Shown here: piece by piece, positions 47,139-56,345 of the stretch
How the letters are laid out: each line of letters begins with the position of its first letter
How positions within the stretch are numbered: position 1 is the first letter of the stretch
Source: Rubripirellula sp.
GTDB lineage: Bacteria > Planctomycetota > Planctomycetia > Pirellulales > Pirellulaceae
Assembly (NCBI GenBank): GCA_012270065.1
Contig: JAAXJB010000084.1
Location: 24,668 to 88,667 of the forward strand
Length of the DNA stretch: 64,000 nucleotides
Direction of reading: 5' to 3'
The notes under the pieces: generated by a model
The model's input: the letters and a program-made list of their open reading frames with translations, nothing else
The model's database searches: none
What the model was told of the DNA's origin: nothing
Position numbers and translations under genes: made by a program

Positions 47139-47831
47139 TCAGGCAGATACCTCTGCAACCGTTGTGTCGCAGCAACCACAAAGGCAACCAAATCGACGAT
47201 TCATCAGGTGGGCAAACACCAGAACGCATCCACCGATGGATGTCATCCAGGGCACAAGTTTCGCCGCCAGCGAAGTCGAAGGCGGTGTGGTCGATTTGGA
47301 CAGCAAGCCAAGTGACATGCCAGCACCGGCCACCACTGTGTGCGTTGCTTTGTCTGCACAACATGCTTCGGTGCATTCCTCTGCCCCAACTGGCGACTCG
47401 CTTGTCAACGCGGTCACGCCAGCCAAGGCGTCAGGGGGCATGGAAACCTCGTTAGCAGTTGTTGGGATTTCACAAGCGGCACAGCATTCGCCGGAAAATC
47501 CGAAGGCAGCAATGGAAATCAGCACAAGTCCGCAACTGCCAACGACGACTGGTAACAGTCGGCGGTGCTTACGAAAACCGGGAACGAATGCTGATACTGC
47601 AATGAAAAAACAACCAATCGCCATCCATTTGTGGAAAGCTTCGTCAGCCAGAAATCCGAGCCCGAGGGCTGGCAGATATGCGATGGCAAATGGCATTGCG
47701 GCGCAGTGAATAGCACAGCCGATCGATGCCACCATTCCAACCCAGTCGCTCCAACCAAACCACCCATTCGGTGTGGGTTGAAGGGTCTCGCCGGCCGATG
47801 GTGAGTTAGCCATGGGAAGGCCAATATTCAT
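47139..47831 (-). CDS. MerC-domain membrane protein
   Basis: 230 residues from the ATG at 47831, with GGAGAC six bases upstream. The MerC-type signature is SDWVGMVASIGCAIHCAAMP with the CxxxC pair in the first membrane helix, followed by YLPALGLGFLADEAFHKWM, two more helices, and a last helix near the C-terminus. Between helices three and four is a Cys-rich loop (GECCAACEIPTT...EECTEACCADKATH), and the tail ends FGCLCGCCD. MerC proteins move mercuric or other soft metals across the membrane; planctomycete forms may handle zinc or copper. It is longer than plain MerC (about 140) because of the Cys-rich loop. Confidence 0.85.
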   Translation of the reverse strand: MNIGLPMANSPSAGETLQPTPNGWFGWSDWVGMVASIGCAIHCAAMPFAIAYLPALGLGFLADEAFHKWMAIGCFFIAVSAFVPGFRKHRRLLPVVVGSCGLVLISIAAFGFSGECCAACEIPTTANEVSMPPDALAGVTALTSESPVGAEECTEACCADKATHTVVAGAGMSLGLLSKSTTPPSTSLAAKLVPWMTSIGGCVLVFAHLMNRRFGCLCGCCDTTVAEVSA

Positions 47832-48122
47832 TAACAAGTCTCCAACAGATCAACGCCCGTGAGCCCGTGCGATTTTTCACCGAGATTGGCGAAAGCTGTT
47901 CAGGCCAGCTTGCCTGAAGCAACACGCTGCGTCGCTGGCCCGGCAAGCGATGGCCCGTTTCATTGGGGCATCCCTAGATCACAACAAACTAATTCAAATG
48001 CATTGTGTGTGCAAGTGCATCGGTGTTGCGTGCGTTCCTCGGTTTTGCAATCTGAGTTTCCTCTGCCGAAGCTTTTGTGTCGATTTGTCAGCTTGCGAGG
48101 TATTTGTCGGTTCCGGGGCGAT

Positions 48123-49583
48123 TTACAGCGAAAGATGGTTGGCAAACCACTTCCAGAAAGGATGGAAAACCATCGCGATCGCGAAGAGTAGGGTCGTTGA
48201 AGTTAGCCAGCGGGGACGCAATCCGGGTTGCCGTGATAATCCGATCGCTTTCGCCGTCACCAACCAGAACAGGCCCAAAGACAACACGGTTTGCCAGCCA
48301 AGTGAGACCCCTAGCAGCACGAAAGCCAGCTGAAGTGACCCGGAAGACTGACCCCTACGCAGTTGGATTGATTTTGTCAAAAACCCGATGATCCAGCCGA
48401 GGAGTCCGCCCATGCCGGATGTGATTGCACGGTCGAGCCAATCAGGAACTGCTGCTGGAAGCTGTAGTGGCGTCTGGTCACCAAAAGATATGGTGAGAAT
48501 GGATGGGGAGAAGATGGCAATTCCTGAACAAATCAGCGGCAGACCAAGGATCATCCAACGCGGTGGACGCAGTTTGTCCTGCTCCATTAATCCAAGCATC
48601 AAAACACAACTGAAGAGCAGGCAGTGAAAGAAATAGATGCCAACCACCGGCCACTTTGTGTACAGAATCATCCACAATATTCCGGTATGCGAATAGTGTC
48701 TGAATCCTGGAACGTTTGCTGCACCAGTGACAAGTTCATAAAGAAACAGAGCAGCAAAAATAACAAAGCCGGTCAGTTCTACCATGAAGTACCGTTTCGG
48801 GATCATTGCCCCACAATCACGGCACCGCCCGCGGAGGCGGGCGTAACTGAAAATCGGCAGGTTGTCCGTGCGACGAATGAGTGAGTTGCATACAGGGCAA
48901 GCCGATGAACGTAACGCAATCGCCTCGCCGCGAGGAGCGCTGGCGGCAACAACGTTCAGAAAACTGCCAAGACAAGCACCCGCATAGGCAAAGGTGGAAA
49001 ATACCACAAGCTTTGAACTGCGGATTCGAAGTAGCTCCCATGGGGAGAGTTGCTCGATTCTGAAACTTGTCGGGCGTTCACGCCAAGGTTCAATCAGAGC
49101 GTCGATGCTGGGAATTACGATCAGGTAGATCGACGCGCCCAGCACTACCACCCAAAAGACAAGCTTCCACGGTGAAATCGATTTGTCACCGTTTCCCACA
49201 GCGAAGATACCCTCACAAGCGACGAGACCGAGAAGTACACAGATGGTTACTGCTGGAGAGAATACCACAAAAGGGCTCCACCAGATGGCGGGTTCCTCTT
49301 GGACTGCAAACAAAAGAATTGCGCCAGCGGCGAGAAGTGATGGAATCCTGAGGTGAAAAAAACCTTGGAAGAAAACTCCAAGAGCTGTTCCAAATAAAAC
49401 CAGATTGCCTGCTAGCATTGCCAGTCCCAAAGGTGTCAGTGGCAATCTTAGTCCCCAAAACAGGGTGGAGCATGCTGCGGTGCCAAGAAGCAATATCCGT
49501 GAATACTCGCCGAGCAGCGATCCCTCAAAGAAATCTCTGCTGTTATTTGCACCTGCATCGGATGTGATCTGGCAAAGCATCAT
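48123..49583 (-). CDS. Prepilin peptidase homologue (A24) lacking catalytic aspartates
   Basis: 486 residues from the ATG at 49583; a GTG at 49613 adds ten. About six to eight N-terminal membrane helices come first. The A24 N-terminal domain is clear: GACLGSFLNVVAASAPRGEA, then the zinc pair CPVCNSLIRR...RLRGRCRDCGAMIPKRYFMVEL. The peptidase part follows but both aspartates are gone: where PilD has D-x6-PD this reads LMEQDKLRPPRW, and the GxGD motif is replaced by SSGSLQLAFVLLG followed by the conserved LGW. It is therefore unlikely to cut prepilins. It may have kept only the methylation or zinc function, or act elsewhere in the envelope. No pilin genes lie nearby. Confidence 0.82.
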   Translation of the reverse strand: MMLCQITSDAGANNSRDFFEGSLLGEYSRILLLGTAACSTLFWGLRLPLTPLGLAMLAGNLVLFGTALGVFFQGFFHLRIPSLLAAGAILLFAVQEEPAIWWSPFVVFSPAVTICVLLGLVACEGIFAVGNGDKSISPWKLVFWVVVLGASIYLIVIPSIDALIEPWRERPTSFRIEQLSPWELLRIRSSKLVVFSTFAYAGACLGSFLNVVAASAPRGEAIALRSSACPVCNSLIRRTDNLPIFSYARLRGRCRDCGAMIPKRYFMVELTGFVIFAALFLYELVTGAANVPGFRHYSHTGILWMILYTKWPVVGIYFFHCLLFSCVLMLGLMEQDKLRPPRWMILGLPLICSGIAIFSPSILTISFGDQTPLQLPAAVPDWLDRAITSGMGGLLGWIIGFLTKSIQLRRGQSSGSLQLAFVLLGVSLGWQTVLSLGLFWLVTAKAIGLSRQPGLRPRWLTSTTLLFAIAMVFHPFWKWFANHLSL

Positions 49584-50472
49584 TCTGAACTGTGATGAAG
49601 GGTACACTTTCACGAGAAGTCTGACACGTCAGGACTTTTCGTCGACTGCTTTGGGTGATCATCCATCTGGCCAGTTGAATCTCAGTCAGGTTTCATTCTG
49701 CTGCATGAAGTCATTTCAGTGGTATCCGGATGACGTCTTTTCTTGGCATGCTTTCCGTGTTGGCCTGATGCAGAGTTCGTGCTGTTGAACAGTCGTGTAT
49801 CAACGCAATAGGGTAGCATATGCAAATAGTTTGCAGAAGAGGCTGTGGTAGCGATCTGCCGGTTTTGGGTGGTTGGTTCATGCGTTGGGCTTCCACGGTC
49901 GGTGAGCGTCTCCGCGATACCATTGGAGGATTCATCCTGAGGCACAGTTGATCCGCTGCAAGTGGCCGGCTTTGGCCTGCCGGCGAGGTCATTTGCCCTC
50001 CGATACCCACCTCAAGTCGGCAAACATTCTGTTGATCATTCGCTGTGCGTTTTTCTCGACGCAAGCCGCAGACTGGTCCAGAGAACTGAGTGTTTCGACG
50101 GACCCCTGATCGATGTACGCGATTGTACAAACGCTGATTCAGTTGATGCCGGAAGGGTGTTGAGGGCGATGAAGATCTCTCGTGGACGTTGACGAGGAAA
50201 GGGAGCTGGGTGGGCTCTTGTTTGAATCAGATTTCGTCTTGCTCCCATGCAGGACTTCGATGTGGCATGCCGAATCCGAGTGATGCCATTTCATGTGCCT
50301 TGTTTCGTCTTTATTTTGCGCTCATGGGGCTCTGTTCGAATTGTCGAACATCGATGTTTGACGAATGCTGATCACGGTGCTTTTGACGATTGAGTAGAAA
50401 AATTCAACTTTAACGTCTGCGTAGTCGATAACGAGGTTATTCACGCACAATCATTCACAGGGGGGCCTGATC
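49584..50472. other. Spacer, about 890 bp, between divergent genes
   Basis: It lies between the prepilin-peptidase homologue and the Cys-rich lipoprotein. It holds a palindrome at 49821-49835 like the one in the 46.6-kb promoter, and an imperfect inverted repeat at 50418-50447. No credible gene. Confidence 0.5.
49821..49835. promoter_or_regulatory. Second TGCAAAY-R-GTTTGCA palindrome
   Basis: TGCAAATAGTTTGCA differs from the 46574-46588 palindrome only in its two or so central bases. It lies about 240 bp upstream of the prepilin-peptidase homologue on the minus strand. A shared regulator is possible. Confidence 0.45.
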
Positions 50473-51048
50473 ATGGCATTGGCGTATCGGCTTGGGTTTT
50501 TATTGTCATTTGCAATCATGCTTTGTTTGACGGGTTGCTGCACAAAACCTTTGATTTGCCCCAACGGAGCATGTGGTCCCATTGCGTTCGGCAGTGCCTG
50601 TCAGGGTTGCGATCATTGCGATGGATGTGGTGAGCTTTACATTGATCCGTGGATCAACCACCCCGCAGGTCCCTGTGATCCCTGCCATGAATGTCAGGGC
50701 TACAACCCGCATTCCTGCGGCAACAGTCGCGCCGTTTTCTCCGGCTTTCCAAGTTTGTGGGGTTATCGTTCTACGCCTTTGGGGTGTGATGGTTGTCGGG
50801 GCGGTTGTCATTCATGCGATGGAGGTTGTGACTCCTGTGATTCAGGTCCAGCTTTCACTGATGACGCTCAGCCCATGGAAGTTCTGGAGGGAGATGGTCA
50901 GGCGATGCGGGTAATTGAGCCCACGCCCGCCGGCAGAGTGATCATGTCTGGTCCTTCCAATTCCAGATATCGCCCACATCGCTCCCGCGAAATTTTCCGC
51001 GACCGGCAGCAAATTGCTGTCGGCGATGAGGAAACGATTGAGTATTGA
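50473..51048 (+). CDS. Cysteine-rich lipoprotein
   Basis: 191 residues, preceded by AGGGGGG. The signal peptide ends in a lipobox LTGC (C22). Cysteine then recurs in pairs through residue about 130, with CTKPLICPNGACG, CQGCDHCDGCG, CDPCHECQGY, CDGCRGGCHSCDGGCDSC, some 25 in all. The C-terminal 60 residues are free of Cys, acidic then Arg-rich. This is a planctomycete-type surface lipoprotein; extensive disulfides or metal binding are likely. I do not know a function. An inverted repeat lies 25 bp before the ribosome site. Confidence 0.8.
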   Translation: MALAYRLGFLLSFAIMLCLTGCCTKPLICPNGACGPIAFGSACQGCDHCDGCGELYIDPWINHPAGPCDPCHECQGYNPHSCGNSRAVFSGFPSLWGYRSTPLGCDGCRGGCHSCDGGCDSCDSGPAFTDDAQPMEVLEGDGQAMRVIEPTPAGRVIMSGPSNSRYRPHRSREIFRDRQQIAVGDEETIEY

Positions 51049-51158
51049 TGCGACTTTCAATCGAGCGCTGCGTCTTGGATGACATTGGTGTTTGAAAGCC
51101 GCCGTTGATGAGAGCATCGGAAGGCACTCTTGTTCAGGGGCTGTTGTCCAGAATTTGC

Positions 51159-51854
51159 TCAAGCTTGCAGTCTGCTCAGGAATTTCGGTACCTCGATCGA
51201 CGCCCTGCCTCTGATTGTCTCTGTGAATGCATCAGACTTTGGGGTTTCTTCAAGATTGATCTCCACTCTCTTGCAGTTCGCAGGAGTTTGCTCGACGAGA
51301 CCTGCTGCCGGATAGACTACCGCCGAAGTTCCGATTGCCAGAAACAAATCTGCATTTTGGACTGCTTCCTGTATCCGCTGCACTCCGAGGGGCATCTCGC
51401 CGAACCAGACGACGTTTGGTCTCAGGTTGCCGATGCGGTGCGGGTTTTCGGGATCTGCCGTGCGAACAGAGAGATCATTCGTCCATGGAACGACTTTTCC
51501 GGTCACCGTGCACCTGGCCTCCAGCAATTGCCCGTGCATCGGAAGTACATTCCTGCTGCCGGCGGTGAAGTGCAGAGGGTCAATGTTCTGGGTGACCAGC
51601 AGAAAGTCATCTGCATGCGTTTTCTCGAACTCTGCTAAAGCAAAGTGTGCTGCGTTGGGTTGAATGTTTTTCTGGAGAAACTGCCGTCTACGCTCGTTGT
51701 AAAACTCATGAACAAGTTCGGGGTTCTTCGTGAATGCTGCAGGGGTAGCTACATCCTCCACGCGGTGTCCTTTCCAAAGGCCATTGATGCCACGGAAAGT
51801 GGGAATGCCGGATTCGGCTGAGATCCCTGCTCCAGTCAGGACAAAGACTTTCAT
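51159..51854 (-). CDS. cobB: NAD-dependent deacylase (sirtuin), zinc site incomplete
   Basis: 231 residues. Sir2 motifs: VLTGAGISAESGIPTFRG, then a class III Tyr/Arg pair in FYNERRRQF typical of desuccinylases, TQNIDPLHFTAGS, catalytic His in LPMHGQLLEARC, and LRPNVVWFGEMPLGVQR. The NAD-binding C-terminal elements AIGTSAVVYPAAGL and INLEETP are also present. Of the usual four zinc cysteines only one remains (EARCTVTGKV); the second pair reads TADPENPHRIG. The enzyme may stand without zinc or be stabilised otherwise. The substrate could be acyl-lysine such as succinyl-lysine. It is a lone gene. Confidence 0.9.
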   Translation of the reverse strand: MKVFVLTGAGISAESGIPTFRGINGLWKGHRVEDVATPAAFTKNPELVHEFYNERRRQFLQKNIQPNAAHFALAEFEKTHADDFLLVTQNIDPLHFTAGSRNVLPMHGQLLEARCTVTGKVVPWTNDLSVRTADPENPHRIGNLRPNVVWFGEMPLGVQRIQEAVQNADLFLAIGTSAVVYPAAGLVEQTPANCKRVEINLEETPKSDAFTETIRGRASIEVPKFLSRLQA

Positions 51855-52075
51855 GGTTTATGACTTTGCTTGAGAATCAAGAAGAGAGCAGTGCCCAACG
51901 CTGACTCCCTGCAGCCATTGTAGAGACTGCAACGCGACGAAACCGTTGTCCATGCTTGCACTGCCGTAGTTGCATGGTTTTTCGGGGGAAGTAGTTGGAT
52001 TATTTTCCCGGTGAAAATGCACAAGTAACTTTTGACCAGCTTCCCCATCTCTATTAACATCTTCCGGATCGCTTC

Positions 52076-52357
52076 ATGTCCATTGCGCAGGTTTCATGCA
52101 AATTTCACGGAGGTCACGGTGCAATGCCCAAGCCAGTCGGAAGTGTGCCAGAGGCTGATCCTCTTTTTGGCGACCTGAATCAGTCGCGTGGGGAAAGTTT
52201 TGGATACGCGCTCTGGAAATATGGTGAAGACGGTTGGCAGTTGGCAAAAGATTGTTCGCGGCGGGGAGGTGTGCCTGGTTGCCCGCCTGAAGGACCAGGT
52301 TTCTTCGCGGGGCAAATTAGAGCGACTGCCAGTGTGCCAAGTCATGAATGTTCCTGA
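52076..52357 (+). CDS. Small hypothetical protein with a planctomycete-type domain
   Basis: 93 residues from the ATG at 52076, or 77 from the ATG at 52124. The C-terminal part ESFGYALWKYGEDGWQLAKD, followed by CSRRGGVPGCPPEGPGFFAG, resembles a short domain I associate with planctomycete hypotheticals in which a sentence of Trp/Gly is followed by a Cys-Pro-rich loop and a PG-FxGQ ending. The preceding codons are neutral. The gene is isolated. Being real is likely but unproven. Confidence 0.5.
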   Translation: MSIAQVSCKFHGGHGAMPKPVGSVPEADPLFGDLNQSRGESFGYALWKYGEDGWQLAKDCSRRGGVPGCPPEGPGFFAGQIRATASVPSHECS

Positions 52358-52591
52358 GTACCTCGCAGTTCTGCTTCGATTCACGAGAAGTCGTGCTGCT
52401 TGTTGCAACTGTTTCGTCAGGATTTTGCCACGATAAACCGGTGTGCGAAACGCTGGATAGTTTGACGTGGTCGTGCAGGGCGCGGGACTGTGCCCTCGTT
52501 CAAGACCGACAGCATTCACTGTCCAGGTTTGAGTATTGGCTGAGCGGTTCTTTCAGTTGGTAACCTGTTCGTCGTCCGTCCTGTGGCTATG

Positions 52592-53683
52592 TCAGAGTGA
52601 TTCGAGATATCTCGCTGCCTTTTTGCTGAACTCCAGGGTCTTGACCCCAACGATGCGTTCAAAATCCATGATGCGATCACTTGGTTGGTAGGTCTGAAAA
52701 GGTCGACGCCCGGCGGTTTCATTAAGCAGTTGGGCGAATGCCTTGGGTTGGCGTTCAGCGAGATAGAACATCAATGCCCATGCGACAGCATAAGCTTCTT
52801 TAATGAGCTTTTCGTTTTTGAACATCATGTCGCCCCGGATGATTTCTGCAGCTGTCTGCACAAAACGGTCCGAGTTGCTGGTCATGTTGTTTTGACGAAG
52901 ATAGACAAGACTCTCGCGGTTGACCCGGTCTGCTAGTTGGCTGGCGCCTCTCGGATCGGTCATCGCTTCGGGTTCAAACATCTGACCGACTCCTTCGCTG
53001 ATCCAACGTGGCGTGTCATTGACACGGCTATGTGCGCCCGAATTGAAAGCAGATTGGTGGGCAGCCTCGTGTCTCACCGTTGCCATGACTGATGCGGTTC
53101 GTGCTCCATCATGTGTCATCACCCGGTTGCTGTTGACGGCATACAGTCCGGCGACCCTTCCCACGTCAATGGAAAGCCGGTCAAATTCTGTTCGCATGGC
53201 TGCCTCGTCAGGGAACACGACAGCAACCATGGGAAAACGGCCTTTGCGAATGTTCACGCCACGCTTGGTCATGTAACCAACAAAGGAACGATGCGATTGT
53301 TCAAAAAGTTTCGGCCATCGTTCGCCACGACCGCGTGGCTGCACGACCAGAAAGTGCTTGGTTGAGAGAACTTCGTAGGACTTGCCAAATTCGCTTCGCA
53401 GTGCGTTGCGCATCTCAGCGGCGGTGGCCACCTCGAATGGCTCATTCGTGATTCGTTGCCATTGTGAATCTGGGGACCTGGGGTCGAATGAGTGAATCCA
53501 GCCGTCTCTGCCTAGAACGATCATTTCCTGGCTGACGTCCACCAATGCGAGTCCTTTCTGAACCTTGCCGAAGGCGGAAAACTCGATAATTCCTCTCGTT
53601 TGCGCAAAACCGGGGCAGGCACAAAACCCGGCCAGCATCGTGATGCCTGCGAGAAGGATTCTGAAGGATTCCGTCAGTTGCAT
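52592..53683 (-). CDS. Exported DUF1570 protein, putative zinc peptidase
   Basis: 363 residues with a signal peptide ending near GFAQT (residue 28). The DUF1570 core is clear: SYEVLSTKHFLVVQPRG, RFPMVAVVFPDEAAMRTEF, AGLYAVNSNRVMTHDG, then the metal motif TVRHEAAHQSAFNSG (HExxH) and the following DTPRWISEGVGQMFE with the third ligand glutamate. The fold is that of zincin metalloproteases. A later YAVAWALMFYLAERQPK is also typical of the family. The substrate is unknown. It stands alone and is divergent from the next gene. Confidence 0.88.
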   Translation of the reverse strand: MQLTESFRILLAGITMLAGFCACPGFAQTRGIIEFSAFGKVQKGLALVDVSQEMIVLGRDGWIHSFDPRSPDSQWQRITNEPFEVATAAEMRNALRSEFGKSYEVLSTKHFLVVQPRGRGERWPKLFEQSHRSFVGYMTKRGVNIRKGRFPMVAVVFPDEAAMRTEFDRLSIDVGRVAGLYAVNSNRVMTHDGARTASVMATVRHEAAHQSAFNSGAHSRVNDTPRWISEGVGQMFEPEAMTDPRGASQLADRVNRESLVYLRQNNMTSNSDRFVQTAAEIIRGDMMFKNEKLIKEAYAVAWALMFYLAERQPKAFAQLLNETAGRRPFQTYQPSDRIMDFERIVGVKTLEFSKKAARYLESL

Positions 53684-53905
53684 GGAAATGTATCCGAGAA
53701 TGTTGACTTTGGTTTTACCAATACCTGAAGGCTAGGTTAAAATCCGGGCGGTTGATGGTGCGTTTTCAGGCTACGATTCTGTCCTTTTATGTGTTGGTGT
53801 TTTCACATGCGAGTTGTTTGGTTCATGCGGACCTTGACGGTTGTCTTCGCGCGTTGCCGGAGGTCTTTCCCCTTCAGCAAGTGGGGAATTGGTCCCCGAC
53901 ATGCG

Positions 53906-55216
53906 ATGTTGACAATACCGTTGTTGCTGGTTTCGGCATTGCTGCTTGAATCTGCAATGGCTCAGGAGTCAGCAGGTGGAGGAGAAGCTGGTACAGAGGT
54001 TGACCGCGAAGCTGAACGGCGGGCTTTCAAAGCCGACGTGCTTGAATGGGTGGATGAGCTTGATTCCCCAACCTTGCGAGTTCGCAAGGAGGCGGAGCGG
54101 GCGCTGATTGAGGCAGGGCCTGAGGCACTGAGTTATCTTCCAGGCAAGAATGCTGTTGTATCGCTGGAAAAATCAGAAAGACTGAGTCGGGTTCGCACTG
54201 CGCTGGAGGCGATGCGGGCAAAAGCGGATGTTGATACAGAATCGACCCGGATCCGACTGAACAAAGTTGCGAATCTGGGTGAAGCGCTGGCGGCAATCAC
54301 TCAGGCCAGTGGGATTCAGTTTCAGCATAATGCAGACCCCACGTTGCCGGTGAATCCTGTTGAGACACCACTGGCTTTCTGGCATGCCTTGGATATCGTG
54401 TTGGATGAGACAGATCTGGATGTCAATTTTTATGGTGGCGATAGCGGTGTTTTGCAGTTGGATAAACGGGATGCCAAAAGACCATCCCGAGTTGATTCAG
54501 CAGCATACGTCGGGGTTTATCGGCTGGAGGCATCCTCGGTTGCATCGCGACGTAACCTTCGTCGCCCAGAACTCAATGGTCTGGATGTTGGTGTAGAAAT
54601 CAGCTGGGAGCCGCGTTTGACACCGATCGGGTTGAATATCCCGTTGGGTCAGTTGTCAGGCAAGCTCAATGATGGAGCTGTCTTGAATCCACAGACGAAA
54701 AGTGGCAGTCGGGATGTCGCAACCAACAACGCAATTGCGTTCAGCGAAGTCTACTTTCCATTGCAATTGCCGGCTGGGCAGCCTTCGTCGATTTCTGCTT
54801 TATCTGGTGTTATCAAGGCGTTGTTGCCCGGTGAGAAAAAAAGTTTTGAGCTTCTGCTCGCTGAACCAAATGCCAAGAAAAAAATCGATGCAATGACTGT
54901 TCAAATCGAGTCGATCCGGCGAGATGGACCGTTGCACGAAATACGGGTTGCTGTGGAGCTTGAGAAAGCCGGACGTTCGCTTGAGAGTCATCGACACTGG
55001 ATTTTTGAAAACGATGTATCAGTCAAACGCAAGGACGGAACGACAGCACCACAGCTTGGATTTGAAGTCTATCGCCAAACTGAATCTGGTGTTGGAGTTG
55101 GTTATTTATTCGACATCGGTGACGACGTCGGGGAATGGACTTTGGTCTACAAGTCGCCCACCTCGGTTTTACTTAATGAAGTTCCGTTTGTAATTCAGGA
55201 TATCCCGTTGACGTGA
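53906..55216 (+). CDS. Exported planctomycete protein, unknown
   Basis: 436 residues from the ATG at 53906, which gives a clean signal peptide ending SAMAQES; earlier in-frame ATGs exist at 53825 and above. After it come a charged helix (DELDSPTLRVRKEAERALIE), GPEALSYLP, and a region NLGEALAAITQASGIQFQHN plus FWHALDIVLDETDLDVNFYG, which looks like a secretin/TonB short N-terminal (STN-type) fold. The C-terminal 250 residues are beta-rich. The family is known to me from planctomycetes but without function. Its stop overlaps the downstream PpiC gene start by 4 bp, so translation is coupled. Confidence 0.75.
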   Translation: MLTIPLLLVSALLLESAMAQESAGGGEAGTEVDREAERRAFKADVLEWVDELDSPTLRVRKEAERALIEAGPEALSYLPGKNAVVSLEKSERLSRVRTALEAMRAKADVDTESTRIRLNKVANLGEALAAITQASGIQFQHNADPTLPVNPVETPLAFWHALDIVLDETDLDVNFYGGDSGVLQLDKRDAKRPSRVDSAAYVGVYRLEASSVASRRNLRRPELNGLDVGVEISWEPRLTPIGLNIPLGQLSGKLNDGAVLNPQTKSGSRDVATNNAIAFSEVYFPLQLPAGQPSSISALSGVIKALLPGEKKSFELLLAEPNAKKKIDAMTVQIESIRRDGPLHEIRVAVELEKAGRSLESHRHWIFENDVSVKRKDGTTAPQLGFEVYRQTESGVGVGYLFDIGDDVGEWTLVYKSPTSVLLNEVPFVIQDIPLT

Positions 55217-56190
55217 AAAAACATGTTGTGAGTTTTCTGTTTGCCTGTGTTCTGTTGCCGATGCATCGGGCTGATGCGGCTGGTGATGATTTGGAACCCG
55301 GGGATCCGATCGCATCGATTGATGGCAAGCCAGTATTCTTCGGTGAATTGAATCTGGTGCTCACGGAGCGATTACGGGCGATGGACTTACCGCGTGTTGG
55401 TGATGATGTCTGGCGTGCGACTGCTGCCCTGGTGGTGCGGCGACATCTGGCAATGAAGTCGCTGGAGGCGAAAGGTGGGCCGGCGCTGAAAGCCATGTTG
55501 AAACGGGAGATTGAGGCTTTGGCAGCCGATCTGCGTCGCCGAGGCAGTAGTCTTCAGAGGCAGGCCGCTGACCGATCTGCCAACGAAGCATCACTCATCG
55601 CTGATTTGCGTTGGAGGTTGGCATGGGGGAAGTACCTGAAAAGCCGCTTGAACGACACCAATCTGAAAAAGTATTTTGATCAGCACCGTGATCAGTATGC
55701 TGGTAGTCGTTGGGAAGTATCTCAGATTTTTATCAAAGCCGATCCGGGTGATACCGCTTCCCTGCGTGCAGCAATCGCAAACGTGAATGATTTGGCGGAA
55801 GAAATCCGCAAGGCCGAAATACCGCAGCAGGCGTTTGTGGATGCTGCAATTGAACACAGTGAATCGGCATCTGCCTCAGCAGGTGGGAAAGTCGGCTGGG
55901 TTCAGAAAGATGGAGATCTGCCCCGAAGCCTGATGGGCGTGGTTCGCGGTATGAAAGCTGGTCAGGTCAGCTCAGCGATTCAAAGCCCTTTGGGAATCCA
56001 CCTGTTGTTTCTGCATCGGATTGAACGTGGTGATCTTCAGTTTGATGATTTGACTGATCAATCGCAATTGCGACGTGATGCTGCCAATGCGCTGTTCGAT
56101 TCACTTTTGCGGGAAAGGTCCGGCGCGCAAGTCAGTTGGCTGGTGCGCGATCTGAAGCCGCCATCTGACGTCAAAATGATCCCTGAGTGA
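55213..56190 (+). CDS. Exported PpiC-type peptidyl-prolyl isomerase
   Basis: 325 residues from the GTG at 55213. A signal peptide ends near HRADA (residue 22). An N-terminal SurA/PrsA-like chaperone region follows (PIASIDGKPVFFGELNLVLT), then a parvulin domain with RWEVSQIFIKADPGD, AIEHSESASASAGGKVGWVQ and SSAIQSPLGIHLLFLHRIER. It would assist folding of exported proteins. The 4-bp overlap with the upstream exported protein suggests that this protein is one of its clients or partners. C-terminal KPPSDVKMIPE closes the gene. Confidence 0.88.
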   Translation: MKKHVVSFLFACVLLPMHRADAAGDDLEPGDPIASIDGKPVFFGELNLVLTERLRAMDLPRVGDDVWRATAALVVRRHLAMKSLEAKGGPALKAMLKREIEALAADLRRRGSSLQRQAADRSANEASLIADLRWRLAWGKYLKSRLNDTNLKKYFDQHRDQYAGSRWEVSQIFIKADPGDTASLRAAIANVNDLAEEIRKAEIPQQAFVDAAIEHSESASASAGGKVGWVQKDGDLPRSLMGVVRGMKAGQVSSAIQSPLGIHLLFLHRIERGDLQFDDLTDQSQLRRDAANALFDSLLRERSGAQVSWLVRDLKPPSDVKMIPE

Positions 56191-56345
56191 TCCGGAATCT
56201 GTGGGTCATTGGCGGTCGGTCTTGCCTGTGTGCACCGAAGTTCGTGATGCGGAATGTAGTTGGCGTCCCCGCAGCAACGCATCAAGTAACGCCTCGTAGG
56301 ATGATGATGGTGGGAAGCAGTTGATTGAGTAGGAAGGTGCCTGGC

